From REEB85 sp018971455 (GTDB taxonomy: Bacteria; Pseudomonadota; Alphaproteobacteria; Acetobacterales; Acetobacteraceae): 64,000 bases of DNA. The stretch lies in assembly GCA_028871195.1 (NCBI GenBank), contig JAGWNT010000003.1, forward strand, positions 1-64,000, given 5' to 3'. Below, one piece after another: positions 42,170 through 50,672 of this stretch (the first letter of the stretch is position 1; every line of letters begins with the position of its first letter). The notes beneath the pieces are model-generated. The model had not been told where the DNA came from and made no database searches. It saw only the letters and a program-made list of their open reading frames with translations. The position numbers and the translations under genes are program-made.

Positions 42170-43302
42170 GCGAATTGGTTCTGACCGGGGCGCGCATCGT
42201 GACGCGTGACGGGGTGGTGGATGGCAGCGTCGCCATCGCGGGCACCCGCATTCGCGACGTGCAGCCCGGGCGCAGCGCGCTCGCCGGCGCCATCGACCTG
42301 GACGGCGATTACCTGATTCCCGGCGTCGTCGACGTGCACACCGACAATCTGGAGCGCCAGGTGCAGCCGCGTAGCAATGCGCGCTGGCCCTCACGCTCGG
42401 CGATGCTGGCGCATGACGCGCAATGCGCGGCCGCGGGCGTCACCACCGTGCTCGATGCGCTGTGTCTCGGCGATCTCGGATTTGAAAAGGAGCGCATCCG
42501 CACCTTCCGCGAGGGTGTGAGCGACCTTGATGCGCTGGCCGATACCGGGCTGCTCAAGAGCGAGCATTTCCTCCATCTGCGCTGCGAACTTCCGGCAACC
42601 GACATGATGGAGCTGCTGGAGCCGGTGGCGGGCCACGCGCGCGTGCGCATGGTCAGCTTGATGGATCACAGCCCCGGCGTCGGCCAATACGCCGATCTCG
42701 ACCGGTACCGGCAGATGCGGCGGAAGGAAGGTGCGGCCGATGCGTTCATTGAGCGCCGCATTGCCGAGCTGACGGAACAGCGGGCGCAGATGCGCGGGCC
42801 GAACCGGCGCGCCCTCCTCGCTCTGCTCGCGGGGAGCGACGTGGCGCTGGCCAGCCATGATGATCGCACGGTCGAGGAGATCGAGGAGAACCACGCCGAC
42901 GGGATCCTGATCAGCGAGTTTCCGGTGCGGCGGGACGCCGCGGAGGCGGCACGGGCCCGCGGCATGCAGGTGATCGCGGGTGCCCCCAACATCGTGCGCG
43001 GGGGCAGCCATTCGGGCAACGTCAATGCCGCCGAGCTGGTGGGCGCCGGGCTCGTCGATGCCTTCGCCTCCGATTATGTGCCGGCGAGTCTCGTCGAGGC
43101 CGCCTTCATCTGTGCCGAGAGCGGCGTCATCACCCTGGCCGAGGCCGTCGGCACCGTCAGCGCCGCGCCGGCGCAGATGGCGGGGCTCGCCGATCGTGGG
43201 CGGATCGCCTCCGGGCTCCGCGCCGATCTGGTGCGGGTGCGCCTGCTCGACCGGCTGCCGGTGGTGCGTCAGGTCTGGCGCGCGGGAGAGCGCGTCGCCT
43301 GA
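42166..43302 (+). CDS. phnM: Alpha-D-ribose-1-methylphosphonate-5-triphosphate diphosphatase PhnM
   Basis: Removes pyrophosphate from ribose-1-methylphosphonate-5-triphosphate before C-P cleavage. The 378-residue amidohydrolase has the metal-site signature GVVDVHTDNLERQVQPRS, ASHDDRTVEEIEEN, GAPNIVRGGSHSGN and FASDYVPASLVEAAF. In operon position after phnL, so this is the C-P lyase copy; a diverged paralogue sits downstream of phnF at 35629-36816. Its stop and the next ATG share a base. Confidence 0.95.
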   Translation: MSELVLTGARIVTRDGVVDGSVAIAGTRIRDVQPGRSALAGAIDLDGDYLIPGVVDVHTDNLERQVQPRSNARWPSRSAMLAHDAQCAAAGVTTVLDALCLGDLGFEKERIRTFREGVSDLDALADTGLLKSEHFLHLRCELPATDMMELLEPVAGHARVRMVSLMDHSPGVGQYADLDRYRQMRRKEGAADAFIERRIAELTEQRAQMRGPNRRALLALLAGSDVALASHDDRTVEEIEENHADGILISEFPVRRDAAEAARARGMQVIAGAPNIVRGGSHSGNVNAAELVGAGLVDAFASDYVPASLVEAAFICAESGVITLAEAVGTVSAAPAQMAGLADRGRIASGLRADLVRVRLLDRLPVVRQVWRAGERVA

Positions 43303-43985
43303 TGGCTGGCGCGCCGCGCTTCGCGTTGTATTACGCGCCGGCCCTCGACGACCCCCTCTGGCGGCGCGCGGCGACCTGGCTGGGGCGCGATCCGGACAGC
43401 GATGCGGCCGTGGCACAGCCGGGGCTTGCCGATATCGCGGCGATTACCGCCGATCCGCGACGCTACGGCTTTCATGCCACGCTGAAGCCGCCGTTTCGAC
43501 TGGCCGATGGCTATGGCTGGACGGATGTGATGGCCGCGGCCGAAGCGATCGCCCGCGGGATCGCCGCGTTCGACCTGCCGCCCCTCGGCGTGCAGGCCGT
43601 GCATGGCTTCCTCGCCCTGCGTGAGAGCCTGGAGAGCCCGGCGCTGCAGGCCCTTTCGGATGCCTGCGTCGCCGGCGCGGATCATCTGCGCGCGCCGCCG
43701 GACGCGGCGGAGTTGCGGCGGCGGGGCGCCGGCTCTCTGGCGCCGGCGCAGGAGGAGATGCTGCGGCGCTGGGGTTATCCGTACGTGTTTTCCACCTGGT
43801 TCTTTCACATGACGCTGACAAGGCGGCTCGATAGCGGGGAGGATGCGATCTACCGGCCGGCGGCGACGGCATTTTTCGCCGACTGCCTCGATCTGCCGCG
43901 CCGCGTGCGCGATATCTGCGTCTTTTCCGAATCAGCGCCTGGTGCCCCGTTCAGGCTGGCCGCGCGGGTTCCGCTGCGCGGGTGA
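43302..43985 (+). CDS. DUF1045 (TIGR03223) phosphonate-operon 2H phosphoesterase-like protein
   Basis: A 227-residue protein of the TIGR03223/DUF1045 family, known from C-P lyase operons but without an assigned function. Two HxT motifs of the 2H phosphoesterase fold are seen: FHATLKPPF (about 46-54) and FHMTLTRRL (about 168-176), placed symmetrically. 2H enzymes open 2',3'-cyclic or 1,2-cyclic phosphates. The cyclic phosphate intermediate of C-P lyase is handled in E. coli by PhnP, which is missing from this cluster, so I infer the same job here. Its last 35 nt overlap the convergent phnN. Confidence 0.85.
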   Translation: MAGAPRFALYYAPALDDPLWRRAATWLGRDPDSDAAVAQPGLADIAAITADPRRYGFHATLKPPFRLADGYGWTDVMAAAEAIARGIAAFDLPPLGVQAVHGFLALRESLESPALQALSDACVAGADHLRAPPDAAELRRRGAGSLAPAQEEMLRRWGYPYVFSTWFFHMTLTRRLDSGEDAIYRPAATAFFADCLDLPRRVRDICVFSESAPGAPFRLAARVPLRG

Positions 43986-44502
43986 GCTCAGCGAGCAGCT
44001 GGGCCACGCCCTGCTCCACCGAGCCGTCATTCAGGATCGTTGCGACATCCAGCCCCGCCGGCAGCGCCACCTGGCGGGCAAGGCGCTCGGTGATGTCGGC
44101 GGCACTCTCGCGGCCGCGGGCGGCGAGGCGCCGGGCGAGGATGGCGGGTGTCGCGGTGATGTGCAGCACACGCAGCGGGAAGCGCCCGGCGGCCTCGGCG
44201 AGGATCGTGCGCGAGCCGTTCGCGATGACGACCCGGCCGGCGGCAAGGTCGGTTGCGATGTCGGCGGGAATGCCGTAGCCGAGGCCGTGCGCCTGCCAGC
44301 TCAGGGCATAGGCGCCGGCCGCGCGGCGGGCGGCGAAGCCCGCGGGCGTGATGGCGTTGTGGTCCTCGCCGCCGGCCTCGACCGGGCGGGTGATGTCACG
44401 GCGCACGAAACGGAAGCGCGGATCCTGCGCGAGAGCGCGGCGGGCGCCGTCGAGCAGCGTGTCCTTGCCGGCGCCAGAGGGGCCCACCACCAGAATCAGC
44501 AT
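43951..44502 (-). CDS. phnN: Ribose 1,5-bisphosphokinase PhnN
   Basis: Phosphorylates ribose 1,5-bisphosphate to PRPP, closing the C-P lyase pathway. 183 residues with P-loop VVGPSGAGKDTLLDGA, RRDITRPVEAGGEDH, YALSWQAHGLGYGIP and the C-terminal block ITERLARQVALPAGLDVATILNDGSVEQG. The ATG at 44502 is chosen so that the P-loop is about eight residues in, as in other PhnN. The upstream in-frame ATG at 44532 is possible. Convergent with the phn operon, overlapping DUF1045 by 35 nt, an unusual orientation for phnN. Confidence 0.92.
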   Translation of the reverse strand: MLILVVGPSGAGKDTLLDGARRALAQDPRFRFVRRDITRPVEAGGEDHNAITPAGFAARRAAGAYALSWQAHGLGYGIPADIATDLAAGRVVIANGSRTILAEAAGRFPLRVLHITATPAILARRLAARGRESAADITERLARQVALPAGLDVATILNDGSVEQGVAQLLAELTRAAEPARPA

Positions 44503-44573
44503 GCGGCGCTCCGGTTTTGCACTCCCCGGCATTGGCGCTAGATTTCATCGCGAAGCAAGATGGGACGGCAGAA

Positions 44574-46352
44574 ATGTTCACCACGCGGCCCGAGATCGCC
44601 GGCACGTTCGGCGTTGTTGCGACGACGCATTGGATCGCCAGCCAGGTCGGCATGGCGGTGCTGGAGCGCGGCGGCAATGCCTTCGATGCGGCAGCGGCGG
44701 CGGGGTTCACCCTTCAGGTGGCCGAGCCCCATCTGAACGGGCCGGGCGGCGATGCGCCGATCATCATCAACGATGCCCGCGCCGGCACCCAGCACGTCAT
44801 CTGCGGCCAGGGCGTCTCGCCGGATGCAGCCACGCCGGAGCGGTTCGCGGCACTGGGGCTCGATCTGGTGCCGGGCACCGGGCTGCTGCCGGCGGTGGTG
44901 CCGGGCGCCTTCGATGCGTGGGCGACCATGCTGCGCGACTGGGGCACGTGGGAGATCGCCGATGTGCTGGGCTTCGCGATCGGCTATGCCCGCCACGGCA
45001 TCCATCTCGTGCCGCGCGTTCCGGCGACCATCGAGACGGTGCGCCCGCTTTTCGAGGAGGAGTGGCATAGCTCTGCGGCGGTGTTCCTGCCGGGCGGCAA
45101 GGTGCCCGAGCCGGGCCGGCTGTTCGCCCGTCCGGCCCTGGCCGATACCTGGGAGCGCGTGCTGCGCGAGGCCGCGGGCGAGACGCGGGAGCGGCGCATC
45201 GATGCGGCCCGCAATGCCTGGTATCGCGGCTTCGTCGCCGAGGCGATCGGGCGTTTCTACGCCGGCGATGAGGTGCTGGACGCCTCCGGACGGCGGCATC
45301 GCGGCCTGCTGACGGCCGACGACATGGCGCGCTGGGCCGCCCCCGTGGAGGACCCGGTGAGCCAGGATTATCATGGCCACACCTTGCTGAAATGCGGGCC
45401 GTGGAGCCAGGGGCCGAGCTTTCTCCAGCAACTGGCGCTGCTGCGGCATTTCGACATCGCAGCGATGGATCCGCTGGGGCCGGATTTCGTCCACACGGTG
45501 GTGGAATGCGCCAAGCTCGCCTTTGCCGATCGCGAGGCCTATTACGGCGACCCGGACTTCGCACAGGTGCCGCTCCGCGAGCTGTTGTCGGCGGAGTACA
45601 ATGCCGCCCGCAGCAGGCTGGTCGGCGAGCGGGCGAGCCTGGAGCTGCGGCCCGGGAAGATCCCCGGCTACGATCCGCAAGTGGATCACGACGCGGCGGC
45701 GCGCACATCGCTGTTCGCGCGGGCGCCGGGCACTGACGAGCCGACGGTGGCGCGCCTCGGCGCGGTGGGTGGCGATACCTGCCATGTCGATGTCATCGAC
45801 CGCTGGGGCAACATGGTGAGCGCCACGCCCTCGGGCGGGTGGCTGCAATCCTCACCCGTGGTGCCGGAGCTGGGCTTCTGCATCAGCACGCGCGGGCAGA
45901 TGTTCTGGACCAGGCCCGGCCACCCGAACAGTGTTGCGCCTCGCAAACGGCCGCGCACCACGCTCTCGCCCAGCATGGTGCTGCGCGACGGCACCGCATG
46001 GATGAGCTTCGGCACACCGGGCGGCGAGCAGCAGGACCAGTGGCAGCCGGTGATGCTGCTGCGCATGCTTCACCATAACATGACCATCCAGCAGGCGATC
46101 GACGCGCCGAGTTTTCACACGGAGCATTGGCCGAGCAGTTTCTGGCCGCGCGTCGCCCGGCCGGGAAAAGTGGTGATCGAGGGGCGCTACGAGGCAGGCG
46201 TCCTGGAGGAGCTGAAAGCCCGCGGGCATCTCGCCGAAATGGGCGAGCCGTGGAGCGAGGGCCGGCTTTCGGCGGCGCGGCGGGAGCCGGACGGGCAGAT
46301 CTTCGCCGGCGCCAATCCACGCGGCATGCAGGGCTACGCTGTCGGGCGCTAG
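44574..46352 (+). CDS. Gamma-glutamyltransferase-family Ntn hydrolase (paralogue 1)
   Basis: A 592-residue member of the GGT family with the autocatalytic Thr in GGDTCHVDVIDRWGNMVSATPSGGW, preceded by a 400-residue N-terminal domain. The region that in true GGT holds the substrate-binding Arg (RExAP) reads ICGQGVSPDAAT, so the gamma-glutamyl specificity is doubtful; a related amidohydrolase/acylase is likely. No signal peptide is seen, so a cytoplasmic enzyme is predicted, unlike classical GGT. ATG at 44574 keeps the conserved MFTTRPEIAGTFG N-terminus; an ATG 57 nt upstream overlaps the start of phnN. Substrate unknown. Confidence 0.8.
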   Translation: MFTTRPEIAGTFGVVATTHWIASQVGMAVLERGGNAFDAAAAAGFTLQVAEPHLNGPGGDAPIIINDARAGTQHVICGQGVSPDAATPERFAALGLDLVPGTGLLPAVVPGAFDAWATMLRDWGTWEIADVLGFAIGYARHGIHLVPRVPATIETVRPLFEEEWHSSAAVFLPGGKVPEPGRLFARPALADTWERVLREAAGETRERRIDAARNAWYRGFVAEAIGRFYAGDEVLDASGRRHRGLLTADDMARWAAPVEDPVSQDYHGHTLLKCGPWSQGPSFLQQLALLRHFDIAAMDPLGPDFVHTVVECAKLAFADREAYYGDPDFAQVPLRELLSAEYNAARSRLVGERASLELRPGKIPGYDPQVDHDAAARTSLFARAPGTDEPTVARLGAVGGDTCHVDVIDRWGNMVSATPSGGWLQSSPVVPELGFCISTRGQMFWTRPGHPNSVAPRKRPRTTLSPSMVLRDGTAWMSFGTPGGEQQDQWQPVMLLRMLHHNMTIQQAIDAPSFHTEHWPSSFWPRVARPGKVVIEGRYEAGVLEELKARGHLAEMGEPWSEGRLSAARREPDGQIFAGANPRGMQGYAVGR

Positions 46353-46362
46353 CCGCGGAACA

Positions 46363-47268
46363 TTAGCCGGGGGGCTTGGCCTCGGGGGCCGCGGCGCTGC
46401 TCGTCCGCGGCAGGGATTGCAGATAGGCGATGATGTCGCGGCGCTCGACCGGGTTGGCGATGGCCATGGGCATCAATGCGCCGGGCACATCCGCCTGCGG
46501 GCCGGCGAGCCATTTCTCCAGCGTCGCCGGCGTCCAGACGATGCCGGACCGGGCCAGCGCCGGCGAATACGGGTAGCCCGGCACCGTGCCGGCGGTGCGC
46601 CCGATGACGCTGGCCAGCGGCGGGCCGACCTTGGCGCGGTCGAGCTCGTGGCAGGCGCTGCAATTCTGCGCAAAGAGCCGCCCGCCGAGCTCGGGATTGG
46701 CCGGGCCGGTGGTGAAGCGCGAGAGATCCTCCGCCCCCTTCGGGCGCGCCGAGGGAAAGAACGTGTAGGACAGCGTGATCTGGTCCACGTCGCGCGCGTC
46801 CGGGTCGGTCGCGATCTTGGGATCGACGAAGAACACCACCGGCATCTGCACGGTCTGGTGCGGATCGAGCCGCTCCTCGGTGAAGCAGAAGCACTCGATC
46901 TTCTTGAAATAGATGCCGGCCTTGCTGGGGGTCACGTTGAAGGTGGCGTGGCCGACGATCGGGCGGTCGGAAATGTTCTGCGCCTCGAAGAAGACGGGCG
47001 TCTGCTCGCCGAGATGGGTCACGATCTTGCGTTGCAGGGGAATGAAGCGCCACGGCATGCCGGGCGCGACGTTGGTGTCGAAGAACACCGTGACCTTGCG
47101 CGCCGAGACGGTGGCGTCGTCGCTGGCGACACGCTGGGTGGTGCCGTTGGCGCCGGTCACCTCGCAGAACAGGCGGTACAGGGTCACCGAATAGGAGACC
47201 AGCGTCGTCATCACGCCGATGACGGCGAGCAGCGCGAGCACGGTGAGTTTGCGGCGCAACGGCATCAT
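46363..47268 (-). CDS. Cox11/CtaG copper assembly protein fused to a C-terminal cytochrome c domain
   Basis: A 301-residue fusion. Residues 1-175 match Cox11/CtaG, which puts CuB into cytochrome c oxidase: an N-terminal membrane helix (about 8-31), YRLFCEVTG with C35, NVAPGMPWRFIPLQ, HATFNVTPSKAGIYFKKIECFCF with the copper-binding C126 and C128, and SYTFF. Residues 190-285 add a class I cytochrome c: CSACH haem site (C203, C206, H207), KVGPPLASVIGRTAG, and a likely axial Met266 in GALMPMAIANPVERRDIIAYLQSL. No frameshift is visible; coding is continuous between the domains. The gene is away from any cox operon in this window. Convergent with the GGT paralogue (10-nt gap). Confidence 0.85.
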   Translation of the reverse strand: MMPLRRKLTVLALLAVIGVMTTLVSYSVTLYRLFCEVTGANGTTQRVASDDATVSARKVTVFFDTNVAPGMPWRFIPLQRKIVTHLGEQTPVFFEAQNISDRPIVGHATFNVTPSKAGIYFKKIECFCFTEERLDPHQTVQMPVVFFVDPKIATDPDARDVDQITLSYTFFPSARPKGAEDLSRFTTGPANPELGGRLFAQNCSACHELDRAKVGPPLASVIGRTAGTVPGYPYSPALARSGIVWTPATLEKWLAGPQADVPGALMPMAIANPVERRDIIAYLQSLPRTSSAAAPEAKPPG

Positions 47269-47613
47269 CCTTGGCGCGGCGGGACCCTGGACGCGACGGG
47301 ATCGGTGTCGCGGCCACCGGCCCCCGCGCCGGCTATTTCACCGGGCGGGCATACACCATCCCGCCAGGCTTAGATAGAAGCGGCCGCGGGAGGCGCTATC
47401 CCGCCCGGCATGGCGCCGTCCGCGCCGGGGCGCTTCGGTGCCTTCCTGGATCTCCCGCCTTCTTGATCTCCGCGCAGACCTCTTCATAGTCGCCCGGCGA
47501 GCATCCGAGACGACTGAACGGCCGTGCCGTATAGCGGCACCAATATGGACGTGGCGCCCCTCTCCGGCGGACCGGGCGGGGGCAGCCTCAACCGGAAGGA
47601 TCAGGGAAAAATC
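47269..47613. other. Intergenic region without a gene (345 nt)
   Basis: Between the divergently placed cox11-cyt c fusion and the beta-lactamase family gene I see no supported gene. It contains the promoters of both and a small inverted repeat GTGCCG-TATAG-CGGCAC (47524-47540). The frames present in it are interrupted or have atypical composition. Confidence 0.6.
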
Positions 47614-48771
47614 ATGATCGCCGCTATCGACCGCGTGCTCGAGCAGGCCTGCGCCCGCATCCCCGGCGTGGTTGCCGCCGCCACCACCGAGACGGAAACC
47701 CTCTACGAGGGAGCGTTCGGGCGGCGCGACCTCACCGCCGACGCGCCGATGACCATGGACACGGTGTTCTGGCTGGCCTCGATGACCAAGGCGCTGGTCT
47801 CGGCCGGCGCCATGCAGCATGTCGAGGCGGGGCGGCTCGCGCTCGATGCGCCGATCGGCGACACGCTGCCGGCCCTCGCCGGCGCGCAGCTGCTCGACGG
47901 CTTCTCGGAGTCCGGCGCGCCGGTGCTGCGCGCACCTTCGCGCCCCGTCACGCTGCGCCATCTGCTGAGCCACAGTGCGGGGTATGGCTACGATACCTGG
48001 AACGAGGAGATCGCCCGCTACATGAAGGCGACCGGCCTGCCGCGCGCGCCGAATGACTGGGCGCAGGCGGCCCGCATGCCGCTGCTGTTCGAGCCGGGGA
48101 CACGGTGGAATTACGGCATCAACACCGATTTCGTCGGCAAGGCGGTGGAGGCGGCCAGCGGCAAGCGGCTCGACGAAGCGCTGGCCGAGCAGCTTTTCGC
48201 CCCGCTCGGCATGACCGACACCACGGTGAGCCTGACCGCCGCGCAGCGCGCGCGCATGGCCCGCGTGCATGGGCGGGCGGCGGATGGCAGCCTGGCGCCG
48301 ATCGAGTGGCCGGTGGGCAACGGGCCGGGATTCTGCATGGGCGGCGGCTCGTTCTGCGGCACGGCATCGGATTATCTGCGCTTCCTGCGCATGCTGCTCA
48401 ACCAGGGCACGCATGAGGGGCAGCGCCTGCTCTGGCCGCGCACCGTGGCGGAGATGGGGCGCAACCAGATCGGCGCCGCCCATGTGGTGCCGATGCGCTC
48501 CTCGCAGCCGGCGCGCTCGACGAATTTCGAGGCATTCCCGGGCATGGCAAAGAAATGGGGCCTCGGCTTTCTGCTCACCACCGAGGATGTGCCCGGCGGG
48601 CGCCGCGCCGGCAGCATGGCCTGGGCCGGGCTCGGCAACACCTATTTCTGGGTCGATCCGACGCGGCGGGTGGCCGGCGTGGTCATGATGCAGGTGCTGC
48701 CCTTCGGCGACGCCGCGTGCCTGGACACGCTCGCCGAATTCGAGCGCGCCGTGTACGCGGCGATCGGCTGA
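47614..48771 (+). CDS. Beta-lactamase-family serine hydrolase (class C/esterase type)
   Basis: A 385-residue serine hydrolase of the AmpC/EstB family. The SxxK active-site motif is FWLASMTKALVS (Ser about residue 53) and the tyrosine motif lies in RWNYGINTDFVG. The KTG-box position is replaced by residues near SMAWAGLGNTYFW. No signal peptide, so a cytoplasmic esterase, peptidase or amidase is more likely than a resistance enzyme. The ATG at 47614 has an AAGGA Shine-Dalgarno; an in-frame ATG 90 nt upstream adds a non-conserved leader. Convergent with the TPP enzyme (7-nt gap). Confidence 0.83.
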   Translation: MIAAIDRVLEQACARIPGVVAAATTETETLYEGAFGRRDLTADAPMTMDTVFWLASMTKALVSAGAMQHVEAGRLALDAPIGDTLPALAGAQLLDGFSESGAPVLRAPSRPVTLRHLLSHSAGYGYDTWNEEIARYMKATGLPRAPNDWAQAARMPLLFEPGTRWNYGINTDFVGKAVEAASGKRLDEALAEQLFAPLGMTDTTVSLTAAQRARMARVHGRAADGSLAPIEWPVGNGPGFCMGGGSFCGTASDYLRFLRMLLNQGTHEGQRLLWPRTVAEMGRNQIGAAHVVPMRSSQPARSTNFEAFPGMAKKWGLGFLLTTEDVPGGRRAGSMAWAGLGNTYFWVDPTRRVAGVVMMQVLPFGDAACLDTLAEFERAVYAAIG

Positions 48772-48778
48772 CCGCCGC

Positions 48779-50548
48779 CTACCGCTTCTTCGCCGGCTTG
48801 GCCTTGGCGCGCGCCGCGGGAGGGCGCGCGGCCGGGGCGCGCTTCGATTTCGCCGGCGCGGGCTTGGCGCCGGCGCTGGCGCGCAGCTGCGTGATGGTGG
48901 CGCGGTGGGTGATCTGCTCGGGGTTCATCCGCAGCTCGATCACCGCCGGCCGGCCGCTGGCCACGGCGCGGCGGAAGGCGGGGGCGAACTCCGCCGTCGC
49001 GCTGACCACCTCGCCATGGCCGCCGAAGGCCTCGATGAAATGGGCGAAATCCGGATTGGTCAGCGCCGTGCCGGAGACGCGGCCGGGATAGGTGCGCTCC
49101 TGATACATGCGGATGGTGCCGTACATCTGGTTGTTGAACACCAGGATGATCGGGGCCACGCCGTGATGGAAGGCGGTGGCGATTTCCTGGCCGGTCATCA
49201 GGAACCCGCCATCGCCGACGAAGCAGACCACCTGGCGGTCCGGAAAGACGATCTTCGCGCCCACCGCCGCGGGCACGCCATAGCCCATGGCGCCGTTGGT
49301 CGGGCCGATGAAGCGCTGGTCGTTGCTGAAATGCATGAAGCGCGCGGGCCAGGTGGCGAAGTTGCCCGCGTCGCAGGTCAGGATCGCATCGTCGTCCAGC
49401 AGCGCTTGCAGCTCATGCAGTGCCGCGGCGACGTTGAGCGCGCCCTCGAATTGCGGCACCGCGGCTCCGTTGAGCCGGGTGGCGCGCAGCGATCGGGTCC
49501 ATTCGCGCCAGGCGATCTTGCCGGGACGGAGCTTCGCGGCGTGCTGGGCGAAGACGTTGACGTCGCTGGTGATGCCGAGCGCCGGGCGGAAGACGCGGCC
49601 GATTTCGGCGGCCTCGGGATAGACCTGAACAACCGGCACGCCGCCGGCGGGCTCGAACAGCGTGTAGCCCTGCGTGACCGCCTCGCCGAGGCGGGTGCCG
49701 ATGGCCAGGATGAGATCGGCCTCGCGGGCATGGGCGACCAGGGCGGGGTCGGAACCGACGCCGAGATCGCCCACGAAATTGTCGCGCGTGCCGTCGTAGA
49801 GCGCCTGGCGGCGGAAGCCGACGGCCACCGGGATGTCGTGGGCGACGAGGAACTCGCCGATCGCCGCGCGGCCCGCCTCGCTCCAGCCGCAGCCGCCCAG
49901 GATGGCCAGCGGCTTGCGCGCGCCGGCAAGCAGGGACTGGAATTTCAGCATCGCCGCGGGATCGGGGTGCGGGACGGACACCTCGGCGCGCGCGATGTCG
50001 GGCACCTGGACCAGGTGCTTCTGCATTTCCTCGGACAGCGCAATGACCACCGGGCCCGGGCGGCCGGAGGTGGCGACATCGACGGCATGGGCGACGATTT
50101 CGGGAATGCGCGCCGCGTCGTCGATCTGCGTGACCCATTTGGCCAGCGGCTGGAACATGCGGCGGTAATCGACTTCCTGGAAGCTCTCGCGGTCGGTCTC
50201 GCCGAAGGGGATCTGGCCGACGAAGAGCAGCAGGGGGGTGGAATCCTGCATGGCGATGTGCACGCCGATGGCGCCGTGGCAGGCGCCCGGGCCGCGGGTG
50301 ACGAAGGCGGCCGCCGGCCGGCCGGTGAGCTTGCCGTGCGCCTCGGCCATGTTCACCGCCCCCGCCTCGAAGCGGCAGGTGATCAGCTTGAGGCGCTTGC
50401 GCACCTCGTAGAGTCCGTCGAGCACGTCGAGATAGCTTTCGCCGGGCACGGCGAACACATGGTCGATCCCCTGCGCCACCAGCGCCTCGGCCAGCACCCG
50501 TCCGCCGGCGCGCGGCGCCTTGGCGCCATGCAGCTTGACCATCTCCAT
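48779..50548 (-). CDS. Acetolactate-synthase-like thiamine diphosphate enzyme with basic Ala/Lys/Pro tail
   Basis: A 589-residue TPP-dependent enzyme: pyrimidine domain with FAVPGESYLDVLDG (catalytic Glu) and FVTRGPGACHGAIGVH; central domain; pyrophosphate domain with the GDG metal motif in VCFVGDGGFLMTGQEIATAFHHGVAPIILVFNNQMYGTIR. The last 30 or so residues form a basic tail of Lys, Ala, Pro and Arg (AKPAKKR at the end) that is not part of the fold. Start at 50548 is set by a GGGGGAG site 6-7 nt upstream; an earlier ATG exists without one. Not a branched-chain acetolactate synthase by context, since no ilvN follows; substrate unknown. Confidence 0.82.
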   Translation of the reverse strand: MEMVKLHGAKAPRAGGRVLAEALVAQGIDHVFAVPGESYLDVLDGLYEVRKRLKLITCRFEAGAVNMAEAHGKLTGRPAAAFVTRGPGACHGAIGVHIAMQDSTPLLLFVGQIPFGETDRESFQEVDYRRMFQPLAKWVTQIDDAARIPEIVAHAVDVATSGRPGPVVIALSEEMQKHLVQVPDIARAEVSVPHPDPAAMLKFQSLLAGARKPLAILGGCGWSEAGRAAIGEFLVAHDIPVAVGFRRQALYDGTRDNFVGDLGVGSDPALVAHAREADLILAIGTRLGEAVTQGYTLFEPAGGVPVVQVYPEAAEIGRVFRPALGITSDVNVFAQHAAKLRPGKIAWREWTRSLRATRLNGAAVPQFEGALNVAAALHELQALLDDDAILTCDAGNFATWPARFMHFSNDQRFIGPTNGAMGYGVPAAVGAKIVFPDRQVVCFVGDGGFLMTGQEIATAFHHGVAPIILVFNNQMYGTIRMYQERTYPGRVSGTALTNPDFAHFIEAFGGHGEVVSATAEFAPAFRRAVASGRPAVIELRMNPEQITHRATITQLRASAGAKPAPAKSKRAPAARPPAARAKAKPAKKR

Positions 50549-50672
50549 GTCCGACTCCCCCAACATCCGCGATTGCGCGGCAGAATAGGCAGGCTGCCCG
50601 GCTTCGTCGATCACCCTCCTGTGCAGGGCCGCCCCGCCATGGCATTCTGCGCCCGCAACAGGAGGCCGGCCG

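Noticed and set aside
47524..47540. Short inverted repeat GTGCCG-TATAG-CGGCAC as an operator or terminator
   Set aside because: Six-bp arms are common by chance at this GC content and no regulator is nearby.
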